Assembly (NCBI GenBank): GCA_041689995.1
Contig: JBDNFD010000020.1
Location: 1 to 15,794, forward strand
Length of the DNA: 15,794 nucleotides
Direction of reading: 5' to 3'
Source of the DNA: DASSWG01 sp041689995
GTDB lineage: Bacteria; Bacteroidota; Bacteroidia; Flavobacteriales; Flavobacteriaceae
The position numbers and the translations under genes were made by a program. The notes beneath the pieces were generated by a model. That model ran no database searches. It saw only the letters and a list, made by a program, of their open reading frames with translations, and had not been told where the DNA came from. Within the stretch, counting starts at the first letter, position 1. The number at the start of each line of letters is the position of its first letter. Below, piece by piece: positions 1 through 6,994 of the stretch.

Positions 1-126
1 AACAAAATAGCCCTGAATTTATTGAAAAACGAGAAATCACTTAATATTGGGGTGAAGAGCAGACGAATGAAGGCTGGCTGGGACAATGCATACCTTGTCA
101 AGGTATTAGAACTTATGAAAGTTTAA
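1..126 (+). CDS. ISAs1-family transposase, C-terminal end (partial at window edge)
   Basis: An open frame runs from base 1 to a TAA stop and encodes the last 41 residues of a longer protein. The basic segment with VKSRRMKAGWDNAYLVKVLEL matches my recollection of the C-terminal tail of ISAs1-family (H-repeat type, DDE) transposases, which end in a similar K(R)xKAxWDxxYLxKVL pattern. The stop codon lies only a few bases from a sequence that looks like the ISAs1 terminal inverted repeat, which supports the family call. The 5' part of the gene and the other IS end lie outside the window, so it cannot be said whether the element is intact. The family assignment rests on 41 residues plus the IS end. 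Confidence 0.7.
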   Translation, partial: NKIALNLLKNEKSLNIGVKSRRMKAGWDNAYLVKVLELMKV

Positions 127-139
127 TGCGTTTGCCCTG
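118..139 (+). mobile_element. Right end of ISAs1-family insertion sequence
   Basis: Read on the minus strand, the sequence starts CAGGGCAAACGCATTAAAC, which resembles the CAGGGCAAACGCATT-type termini of ISAs1-family elements. The transposase stop at 124-126 falls inside the terminal repeat, as is usual in this family. The outer boundary is set at 139 from the CAGGG tip; it could be off by one or two bases. Target duplication cannot be checked because the other end is missing. Confidence 0.6.
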
Positions 140-163
140 ACTGATCATCTGACTCAGGATCGG

Positions 164-270
164 TTGTCCGAAAAAAGTTGTACTTTTGCCCATATAATTT
201 TCTCTTTGTGGTTATTGAGCAAAGTTATACAAAAAAATCCTCACATTGTGGGGATTTTTTTATCGGACAG
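164..270. repeat. Inverted-repeat-bounded segment, candidate MITE or IS remnant
   Basis: TGTCCGA at 165-171, followed by a run of A, is mirrored by TCGGACA at 263-269, preceded by a run of T. The two ends match over about 13 bases with one extra base on one side. Inside are a TACTTTTG box (181-188), identical to the Bacteroidota -7 consensus TAnnTTTG, and a strong hairpin (231-261). No gene fits inside. It may be a small non-autonomous element, the fused ends of a deleted insertion sequence, or a short transcription unit ending at the hairpin. No target duplication beyond a possible 2-base GT is visible. Confidence 0.35.
231..261. terminator. Strong bidirectional hairpin terminator
   Basis: AAAAAAATCCTCAC (231-244) pairs with GTGGGGATTTTTTT (248-261) around a 3-base loop, giving a 14-bp stem with one G-T pair. 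The A tract and the T tract mean it would act as an intrinsic terminator in either direction. It separates the insertion sequence end from the pyk operon and should shield pyk from readthrough. Confidence 0.75.
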
Positions 271-304
271 TAATGTTTGCAAATCGTAAATTTCAATCGC
301 CTAC

Positions 305-335
305 TTTGTAATTCGCTTAAATAAGCTTACTTTTA
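305..335 (+). promoter_or_regulatory. Predicted sigma-A promoter of the IPExxxVDY-pyk operon
   Basis: TTTG at 305-308 is followed after exactly 19 bases by TACTTTTA at 328-335. The Bacteroidota primary-sigma consensus is TTTG-N19-TAnnTTTG, so the match is 4/4 and 7/8 with ideal spacing. It lies about 110 bases upstream of the ATG at 444, implying a leader of roughly 100 bases. No competing promoter of this quality is visible between the hairpin at 231-261 and the gene. Confidence 0.6.
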
Positions 336-443
336 AACGATGAAAAATCGGGAAGAAAGTAGTGGTGAAAATCAAATTAAAAAAGATGACGATTCCAGTA
401 ATAACACAAGCAAATATCGTATTTAAGGAAGAAAAACAAGAAA

Positions 444-923
444 ATGTCACGCAATAAGATGCAATTGAATATGATCGTGGATGACGATTATGCGCTGATC
501 GCCATTCATTGTCGAATGGAAGCTTTTCGGCTGGCATTTCTCCTAAATAAACATTTGGGATTGCAACTTGTTCGGGAAAAGAAAGATATTGATTTTAAAC
601 ATCCCGAATTAATTGCATTATACCCGCTTTATCGGTTTTTCGAGCCACAGAATTGTTTTGAATATTATTTAGTTTCCAATCAATACAAGGGAAATTTTAC
701 CCAAACCAATTCTCCCGAAAAACTTTTTCAAGAAGATGTATTTGTTACCTTATATTTGTTGAAAGAGTTCAAAAATGTGGATTTCTTTCTTAAAATACAT
801 GATATGGAACCAAAGCATCTTAAAAATATACTTTTAAAACTGAACAAGATCGCCCAAATAATCACCGCTTATACTGTGGAAACTGAGGCGATAAAATCTA
901 AAGAAAACTTAATTTTCAATTAA
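444..923 (+). CDS. IPExxxVDY family protein (function unknown)
   Basis: This 159-residue cytoplasmic protein has no signal peptide or membrane segment. It belongs by context and motif to the IPExxxVDY family, named for a short motif; here the motif has drifted to LKEFKNVDF at residues 106-114, keeping E108, V112 and D113 and followed by the typical FLKI. Its stop codon overlaps the pyruvate kinase start by one base (TAATG), so the two are probably translationally coupled, which is the usual arrangement in flavobacteria. In many relatives rnc (RNase III) lies immediately upstream; here a hairpin and an insertion sequence end lie there instead. Start chosen at ATG 444, preceded by A-rich sequence. 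The biochemical role is not known to me; linkage suggests a tie to pyk expression or to central metabolism, but that is inference. Confidence 0.85.
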   Translation: MSRNKMQLNMIVDDDYALIAIHCRMEAFRLAFLLNKHLGLQLVREKKDIDFKHPELIALYPLYRFFEPQNCFEYYLVSNQYKGNFTQTNSPEKLFQEDVFVTLYLLKEFKNVDFFLKIHDMEPKHLKNILLKLNKIAQIITAYTVETEAIKSKENLIFN

Positions 924-2353
924 TGCAATACAGAAAAAAAACCAAAATAGTGGCAACTCTTGGGCCTTCCACCGCTTCTAAAGAAATATTGAAGAATATG
1001 TTGGAAGCCGGGGTTAACCTTTTCCGTGTGAATTTTTCGCACGCCAGCCATTCCGATGTAAAAGAACGGATCGACACCATTCGCGAATTGAACGAAAAAT
1101 ATGGATTTAATGCTGGTATATTGGCCGATTTGCAAGGCCCAAAACTTCGGGTAGGAACCATGAAAGAGGAAGTAATCGTTTCAAAAGGCGATAAAATCAC
1201 TTTTGCCACAGGAAAAGAATTTCAAGGCACTGCTGAACGCGTTTATATGAATTATGAAAACTTCCCGAAAGATGTGAAAGTCGGCGAACGCATTTTATTG
1301 GACGACGGGAAACTTATTTTTGAAATCCTTTCCACCAACAAAAAAGATGAAGTGGTGACAAAAGTAATCCAAGGTGGTCCACTGCGCTCCAGAAAAGGAG
1401 TCAACCTTCCCAAAACAAATATTTCCCTGCCCGCCTTAACTGATAAGGACATAAAAGATGCGATGTTCGCCATCGAACAAAAAGTCGATTGGATCGCCCT
1501 TTCTTTCGTGAGGCATGCCAAAGATTTGCAAGAACTGCAGAAAATAATCGCGGAACACAGCGATTATAAAATCCCGATCATTGCCAAAATAGAAAAGCCG
1601 GAAGGAGTGAAAAACATTGACAAAATCGTGGCGTATTGTGATGGCTTAATGGTGGCACGCGGCGATTTGGGAGTGGAAATCCCGGCGCATGAAGTTCCAT
1701 TGATCCAGAAGCAACTGGTGCTGAAAGCAAAAAAAGCACGAATTCCGGTGATTATTGCCACTCAAATGATGGAAACAATGATCACAAGCCTCACCCCAAC
1801 GCGGGCAGAGGTAAACGACGTGGCCAATTCGGTAATGGATGGCGCCGATGCAGTAATGTTGAGCGGGGAAACCTCTGTGGGAAATTACCCGGTGCAAGTG
1901 ATCCAGAAAATGGCACAAATTATTAAAAGTGTGGAGAATTCCTCATTGATAAAAGTACCGCACGAACCGCCCAGCGTACGCACGAATCGTTACATCACCA
2001 AATCAATTTGTTTCCATGCTGCGGAAATCGCCAACGAAATCGATGCCAAAGCAATTTGCACACTGACGAATAGTGGCTACACCGCATTTCAAATTTCCGC
2101 TTGGCGGCCCGAATCACACATTTTGGCGTTTACTTCTAATCACCGAATCTTAACTCAATTGAGTTTGCTTTGGGGCGTAAGTGCTTTGTTTTATGACGAA
2201 TTTGTCAGCACCGATGAAACTGTTTCGGATATCAATGCAATTGCAAAAGCCAAAAAATACGTGAAAAAAGATGATTTTGTGGTGAATTTATCTGCCATGC
2301 CCATTATTAAAAAAGGAATGGTGAACACGTTGCGAATTTCAAAAATTGATTAG
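923..2353 (+). CDS. pyk: Pyruvate kinase
   Basis: This 476-residue protein catalyses phosphoenolpyruvate + ADP to pyruvate + ATP, the last step of glycolysis. The A domain opens with KKTKIVATLGPS (5-16) and the RVNFSHA substrate loop (35-41). The B domain is inserted at about 75-160. The catalytic lysine is K222 in IIAKIEKPEG, followed by the Mg-binding MVARGDLG (243-250) and the PTRAEVNDVAN motif (292-302); the C domain starts near 350. Length is normal for a bacterial homotetrameric enzyme. At the site that decides monovalent-cation dependence it has L70-Q71-GP-K74, the combination described for K+-independent enzymes (muscle enzyme: T113, K114, E117). The ATG overlaps the stop codon of the upstream gene, and transcription is expected from the promoter at 305-335. 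No allosteric site is evident from sequence alone. Confidence 0.97.
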   Translation: MQYRKKTKIVATLGPSTASKEILKNMLEAGVNLFRVNFSHASHSDVKERIDTIRELNEKYGFNAGILADLQGPKLRVGTMKEEVIVSKGDKITFATGKEFQGTAERVYMNYENFPKDVKVGERILLDDGKLIFEILSTNKKDEVVTKVIQGGPLRSRKGVNLPKTNISLPALTDKDIKDAMFAIEQKVDWIALSFVRHAKDLQELQKIIAEHSDYKIPIIAKIEKPEGVKNIDKIVAYCDGLMVARGDLGVEIPAHEVPLIQKQLVLKAKKARIPVIIATQMMETMITSLTPTRAEVNDVANSVMDGADAVMLSGETSVGNYPVQVIQKMAQIIKSVENSSLIKVPHEPPSVRTNRYITKSICFHAAEIANEIDAKAICTLTNSGYTAFQISAWRPESHILAFTSNHRILTQLSLLWGVSALFYDEFVSTDETVSDINAIAKAKKYVKKDDFVVNLSAMPIIKKGMVNTLRISKID

Positions 2354-2550
2354 CGTGGTTTGTTCTGTTTTATAAGAAGTCAAATTTTATAAAATATTTG
2401 AATACTACGTTGATGCCGCTCATTCTCAGGATTTGTTGAGATTTATCTGCGCTATCCGCAAAACCTATGTCATCTGCGTTCCATTTTTTTACCAAAAATA
2501 CAGACTTTCGCTTTTTCCTTATCTCCACATTATTCTAAACAAGAAATAGC
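2354..2550. other. Intergenic gap between convergent pyk and dnaE
   Basis: No gene is visible in these 197 bases. An imperfect AT-rich dyad (CAAATTTTATAAAATATTTG, about 2382-2401) follows pyk and could help end transcription, but it lacks a GC-rich stem, so terminator function is uncertain. The middle is occupied by a dispersed repeat (2438-2482) described separately. Confidence 0.5.
2438..2482 (+). repeat. Degenerate dispersed intergenic repeat, copy 1
   Basis: The segment contains TGTCATCTGCGTTC (2468-2481). A related sequence occurs in inverse orientation at 15645-15680, matching 13 of 14 bases in this core and more weakly outside it. Strings of this form (CCGTGTCATCTGTGTTC and variants) recur between genes in Bacteroidota genomes in my experience. 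Function unknown. Confidence 0.5.
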
Positions 2551-5544
2551 TCATTTGTAAACCATTTCCAATCTCGGATCGCCCGAAATTTCTTCCCTCA
2601 TAATTTTGTCGATTATTAGAGAAAAATGTCCAAATTCATTCACCAATTTTCCGTAGCATAAAAACACACCTTTTGCATGAATCGGATATTTTTTGGCCAC
2701 CATGGGAAAATGTACCGTATTGAAAAAATTTCCGTTCACATCATAAAAATTTCCAAAATACATATATTGATTTTGGGACGTTCGGGTTTTTCGAAGCGTG
2801 ATCAGCTCGCCATAAACCTGAATATTCTTCCCGATGTAATCTGAAAAATCAGTTGCACTTAAAGCAGGTTTCAATGGGTTCTTCAACAATTTAAAATGGG
2901 AGTGCAAGGAAAACCCCAACAAATCGAACTGATCATAGATTTCGGTCAAAAGGGAAAAATCGAATTTTGGTAACACAAAATCCTTGTGTTGCGCTTGGAA
3001 CAGCAAAGCCTGATCTGATTTTGGTTTTGAATTTCCCAATTTGAAAGTAGCTTTCCAGAGTAAATGATGTTTATCCAAACCCGTGAACCGAAATGCGCCA
3101 ATCCGCAATAAAATAGTCAGTTGTTCCAAAGAAATCGGGACACGGTCAATAAAATCATCCAAGGATTTGAACGCACCAAAAAATTGCCGGTTTTCCAAAA
3201 TTCGTCGAATGGTTTTCGATTCCAGTTCTTTCAAATAACCAAAACCTAAAAACACTTCTTTTCCCTCGATGACCGTCGGATGATCGCTTTTGTTGATGCA
3301 TGGCGGACGCACCTTTCCGCCGCATCGTTTCAACTCCCGAATGTAAGTTTCGGGACGGTAAAATCCACCGCCATTATTGAGCACGGCCACCATAAATTCC
3401 AACGGGAAATAGCATTTCAAATATAAACTTTGGTAGCTTTCAACGGCATAAGAAGCGGAATGCCCTTTTGGAAAAGCATATCCCGCAAAAGAACTGATTT
3501 GATACCATATTTCCTCAATGAGTTTTTCCGAATGGCCTTTTTTCAGACAATTTTCCCAAAACTTTTTTTCGATAGTTTCCATGGCACCTTGAGGAAGCTT
3601 TTTCCCGCTCATTCCACGGCGCAGCAAATCAGCTTCCCCCAGCGTTAGTCCGCCAAAAAAATGGGCCACTTTCAGCACATCTTCTTGATAAACCATAATG
3701 CCATAAGTTTCGGGCATAATTTCATACAACACGGGATGGATACCTTTATAATTCTGTGGAAATTCTTCGGGTTTGCTCTTTTTAAATCGGTGGCGTTTAA
3801 TGTATTCATCCTTCATTCCGCTGGAAGAAACCCCAGGGCGAATAATGGAACTCGCCGCGACCAGTCCCAAATAATTGTCGGTTTGCAATTTGGTGAGCAA
3901 TCCTTTCATGGCGGGCGATTCTACATAAAAAACCCCCATGCAATCACCGGCTTTCAATAAGTCATTGATCTTCGGATCAGTTTTGAATTTTGCCACATCG
4001 TCGATATCCGCGATTTTCGCTTCAGGTTGGTTTTTTTTGATAATTTCAATGGCATCCGTTATTTTCGACAAGCCTCTTTGTGACAAAATATCGAATTTGA
4101 AAATTCCAACATCTTCCGCAGCGTGCATGTCAATTTGAATAGTAGGGAAACCTTTTGGGGGCAAAAATGTTCCGGCGAAATCATATACCGAGGTGTTGGC
4201 GATCATGATCCCACTGGAATGCACACTCAAATAATTGGGCAAACCTTCAATTAAATAGCTGTATTTCAGCACCAATTTCCCCATTTCGTCTATCTTTTCT
4301 TTTCTGAAATAACCGGAAGAAAGTTTATCAATTTCAGCTTTTGGCAAACCGAAAACCTTGCCCAGTTCGCGAATTACCGCACGTTTTTGAAAAGTAACAT
4401 AGGCAGCAATCAAGGCTGTATGTTCATATTTTTTGAAAATATAGGCTGTTATTTCATCGCGGTCTTTCCATGAAAAATCAATATCGAAATCAGGCGGGGA
4501 ATTGCGCTCCGGATTGATAAATCGTTCGAAATACAAATCGAGTTCGATGGGATCCACATTGGTGATGCCAATAATATAAGCCACAATGGAATTGGCGCCG
4601 CTGCCCCTGCCGATGAACGGAAAATTCCTGGATTTTGCGTAACGAACAATATCCAAATTGATGAGAAAATAGGAAACAAAACCCAATCCGATAATCGATT
4701 CCAATTCCCTTTCCACCCGTTTTTGGATTTCTTCAGAAGCGTTCAGATAGCGTTTTGACAGATTTTTAAAACACAGGGTTTTTAAGGTTTCAACATCTTC
4801 TTCTTTGTTTTTGCCCGCAACCTGCAAATTCTGGTTCGTTCGGTTTTTTCCGAAGTTGAAATTCACAGAACAATTTCTCATCAATCGCTCCGTATTTTTC
4901 AAAATATGTGGAAATTCCAAAAATTCATTTTCGAGCAAAGAAGCTGAAATTGGATGATGATTCGGTGATCCTTGTTCGCTTATGGGAAGTTTACTCAAAA
5001 GCGTATTGTTGTCTATACAGCGCAAAAGCCGGTGGGCGTTGAAATCCTTTTTCCCACGGAAGGAAAGTGTTTGTAACAGCACCAATTTTTCATGAAAACT
5101 TCTATAGGGCGAAAGTTTCAGTTTGCGCAAACTTTCTATGGAAATTCCAATAAATTCATTTTCGGAAAAATCAATTTTTCCCATTTGAATTATCTTTTCA
5201 AAAGGATAAATAAAATAACAATCATTCAAAAAAGGAGATTGCGGTTCAAACTTACTTTTTGCGTGGAGCCGCGCCGATAAAAATTCGTTCAGTTGCCGAA
5301 ATCCATTGTTGTTCTTTGCAATTCCGACATATTGTTGTTCCGCTCCGTTTCTAAAGTCGATTCCCACCGCTGGTTGAATATCAAATTCGTGGGCGATTTT
5401 TAAAAAAGGAAGGCAGCCCGAAGTATTGTTGATGTCCGTCAATGCCACTTTAGAAATACCATTTGTTTTTGCCAATTTGCAAAGTGCCGGCATCGAAAAA
5501 GTTCCATAACGCATGGAATAATATGTGTGGCAGTTCAAATACAT
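2551..5544 (-). CDS. Short DnaE-type DNA polymerase III alpha subunit (translesion type, degenerate PHP domain)
   Basis: This 997-residue C-family DNA polymerase is shorter than replicative DnaE (about 1160). Order: PHP domain (1-200), palm and fingers (about 270-700), helix-hairpin-helix region (about 770-840) and a C-terminal OB fold (about 905-985). The three catalytic aspartates are present: D354 and D356 in PPDFDIDF and D485 in FKFDIL. The PHP metal site is degraded: N4 replaces the first His of the HxH motif (H6 remains), I38 replaces His of TDHGN (here TDINN), and the D-x-H pair is not visible. Proofreading by PHP is therefore unlikely. A QxxLF clamp motif, QALLF, lies at 845-849, just before the OB fold as in DnaE. 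The tail ends after the OB fold, so no tau-binding domain remains. Its ATG overlaps the stop of the Y-family polymerase gene (TAATG). By analogy with DnaE2 it probably extends past lesions; it is not likely to be the replicative subunit. Confidence 0.9.
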   Translation of the reverse strand: MYLNCHTYYSMRYGTFSMPALCKLAKTNGISKVALTDINNTSGCLPFLKIAHEFDIQPAVGIDFRNGAEQQYVGIAKNNNGFRQLNEFLSARLHAKSKFEPQSPFLNDCYFIYPFEKIIQMGKIDFSENEFIGISIESLRKLKLSPYRSFHEKLVLLQTLSFRGKKDFNAHRLLRCIDNNTLLSKLPISEQGSPNHHPISASLLENEFLEFPHILKNTERLMRNCSVNFNFGKNRTNQNLQVAGKNKEEDVETLKTLCFKNLSKRYLNASEEIQKRVERELESIIGLGFVSYFLINLDIVRYAKSRNFPFIGRGSGANSIVAYIIGITNVDPIELDLYFERFINPERNSPPDFDIDFSWKDRDEITAYIFKKYEHTALIAAYVTFQKRAVIRELGKVFGLPKAEIDKLSSGYFRKEKIDEMGKLVLKYSYLIEGLPNYLSVHSSGIMIANTSVYDFAGTFLPPKGFPTIQIDMHAAEDVGIFKFDILSQRGLSKITDAIEIIKKNQPEAKIADIDDVAKFKTDPKINDLLKAGDCMGVFYVESPAMKGLLTKLQTDNYLGLVAASSIIRPGVSSSGMKDEYIKRHRFKKSKPEEFPQNYKGIHPVLYEIMPETYGIMVYQEDVLKVAHFFGGLTLGEADLLRRGMSGKKLPQGAMETIEKKFWENCLKKGHSEKLIEEIWYQISSFAGYAFPKGHSASYAVESYQSLYLKCYFPLEFMVAVLNNGGGFYRPETYIRELKRCGGKVRPPCINKSDHPTVIEGKEVFLGFGYLKELESKTIRRILENRQFFGAFKSLDDFIDRVPISLEQLTILLRIGAFRFTGLDKHHLLWKATFKLGNSKPKSDQALLFQAQHKDFVLPKFDFSLLTEIYDQFDLLGFSLHSHFKLLKNPLKPALSATDFSDYIGKNIQVYGELITLRKTRTSQNQYMYFGNFYDVNGNFFNTVHFPMVAKKYPIHAKGVFLCYGKLVNEFGHFSLIIDKIMREEISGDPRLEMVYK

Positions 5545-6761
5545 TATTGATTTCTATGGGCCAATACAATGGGCGGTTCACCATTGAAAGGGTTATTCAT
5601 TCTGCCAATGGTTTTTGCGCCCATTGCCGCGGCTTTCATTAGACTGTGTTCCCCAAAACGGGTTTTTATATGATCGATGGAACGGTATAAATTCAACATT
5701 TTTTCGGAATCGTCGAACAAATTGATTTGGTAATTTCCACCTGCCAAATCGGAAAATTTCACCCCGATCAAACGAATCAACAAACGCCGGGAATACAGTT
5801 TTTCAAAAAGTTCTTCCACTTTCGGCATCAAAATATGGTCGGCACTGGTATAAGGTATTTTTAATTGTTTGGAACAAGTGTTGAAATCGGAATAGCGGAT
5901 TTTCACGCTCACGCAAGAAGTCAATTTATTGCCGCGCCGCAATTGATAAGACAAACTTTCGGTCATGGCGTTCAAAGTGGCATGCAATTTTTCCATATCG
6001 ATGGTGTCGCGACCAAAAGTGCGTTCGGTAGAAATGGATTTGCGTTCGTGGAACAACACAATGGGACGATCATCGAGCCCATTCGCATTTTTCCAAATTG
6101 CGCGTCCGTTTTTTCCCAGCACGCTTTCTAGCATTTCCACGGGCATTTCTTGCAGGGTGCGGATTTCCCGTATGCCGAGATGCAACAGCTTTTGAAAGGT
6201 TTTGTCGCCAATGCCAGGAATTCGGCTTGCCGGCAAAGGAGCCAAAAAGCTCTTTTCTTCCCCATTTTGGATGAGCAATTGATTATTGGGTTTGGCTTCG
6301 CCGGTGGCAATTTTTGAAACCACTTTGTTTTGGGAAAGCCCAAAAGAAATAGGCAAACCACTTTCTTTGATAATAAACTTGCGCAATTCCGTGGCAAATT
6401 GATAAGTGCCGAAAAATTTGTCCATTCCGCTGAGATCCGCATAAAATTCATCGATACTTGATTTTTCAAAAGCTGGGACTTTGCTTCTGATTATTTCGGT
6501 CACCAAATGGGAATATGTAGTGTAAGTTCCTGCATTTCCTTTAATAATGATGGCTTGGGGACAAAGGTTTCTGGCAATTTTCATCGACATTCCCGAACGA
6601 ATTCCAAATTTTCGGGTTTCGTAACTACAGGCCGCAACCACTCCACGATCTCCCGTACCTCCCACAAGTATGGGTTTATTTTGTAAACGCTGGTCGAGCA
6701 AACGTTCCACGGACACAAAAAAAGTGTCCAAATCTAAATGTACTATTGCACGATTTTTCAT
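5544..6761 (-). CDS. dinB: Y-family DNA polymerase (Pol IV/ImuB-like, catalytically intact)
   Basis: This 405-residue translesion polymerase has the standard palm, fingers and thumb, with the little finger at about 240-340. Catalytic carboxylates are D10 in HLDLDTFF and D104-E105 in SSIDEF; F15 sits at the steric-gate position that excludes ribonucleotides. IPGIGDKTFQKL (181-192) is the DNA-binding helix-hairpin-helix. QINLF (345-349), at the end of the little finger, is a consensus sliding-clamp motif, followed by a C-terminal tail of about 55 residues. Unlike mycobacterial or Caulobacter ImuB, the active site is intact. It is the first gene of a two-gene unit with the short DnaE, overlapping by one base. 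A LexA or S24-peptidase gene, often found beside this pair in Bacteroidota, is not present here; the divergent neighbour is an ABC transporter. A promoter and two tandem palindromes lie immediately upstream. Confidence 0.93.
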   Translation of the reverse strand: MKNRAIVHLDLDTFFVSVERLLDQRLQNKPILVGGTGDRGVVAACSYETRKFGIRSGMSMKIARNLCPQAIIIKGNAGTYTTYSHLVTEIIRSKVPAFEKSSIDEFYADLSGMDKFFGTYQFATELRKFIIKESGLPISFGLSQNKVVSKIATGEAKPNNQLLIQNGEEKSFLAPLPASRIPGIGDKTFQKLLHLGIREIRTLQEMPVEMLESVLGKNGRAIWKNANGLDDRPIVLFHERKSISTERTFGRDTIDMEKLHATLNAMTESLSYQLRRGNKLTSCVSVKIRYSDFNTCSKQLKIPYTSADHILMPKVEELFEKLYSRRLLIRLIGVKFSDLAGGNYQINLFDDSEKMLNLYRSIDHIKTRFGEHSLMKAAAMGAKTIGRMNNPFNGEPPIVLAHRNQ

Positions 6762-6770
6762 ATTGTTGTT

Positions 6771-6799
6771 GGAAAAATTCCTTATTTCGGAAATATTCC
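6771..6799 (-). promoter_or_regulatory. Two tandem GGAA-N3-TTCC palindromes, candidate operator of dinB-dnaE
   Basis: On the plus strand GGAAAAATTCC (6771-6781) and GGAAATATTCC (6789-6799) share GGAA-N3-TTCC arms, with start-to-start spacing of 18 bases. They fill the 5' leader between the predicted dinB -7 box, which overlaps the distal palindrome by one base, and the dinB ATG at 6761. A repressor bound here would block initiation or early elongation. The regulator is not encoded in the window. No match to a published operator is claimed. Confidence 0.55.
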
Positions 6800-6829
6800 A
6801 AAAATAGAACTAATTTTAGTTGTGGAAAA
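6799..6829 (-). promoter_or_regulatory. Predicted dinB-dnaE promoter
   Basis: On the minus strand a perfect -7 box TATTTTTG (TAnnTTTG; plus coordinates 6799-6806) is preceded after 19 bases by TTTT (6826-6829), a 3/4 match to the TTTG -33 box. It points at the dinB ATG 38 bases downstream, giving a short leader occupied by the palindromes. Confidence 0.55.
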
Positions 6830-6994
6830 GATTTTTAACGAACTTTATTTCATGGGATTTTGGATGAAAATATTCGAGAAAAGATAATTTCTAAAAATCA
6901 TACTTTTAATTTCCTTTATTTTCTGAAAAAGTTTAATTTCACCGTAACAAAACCATCATTCAGACGTCAAATCATTAAAATCAACCAATTTATT

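Noticed and set aside
340..426. Short 28-codon frame starting ATG with many charged residues just before the IPExxxVDY gene
   Set aside because: It starts within a few bases of the predicted transcription start, has no homology I recognise and no supporting context; probably leader sequence.
5865..6195. Open frames on the plus strand opposite dinB
   Set aside because: Antisense shadows of a well-supported gene; no start context and no recognisable domains.
6860..6994. 45-residue N-terminal extension of the ABC ATPase from an upstream TTG
   Set aside because: It is rich in F, K and N with no ABC character, and the family start fits the TTG at 6995.
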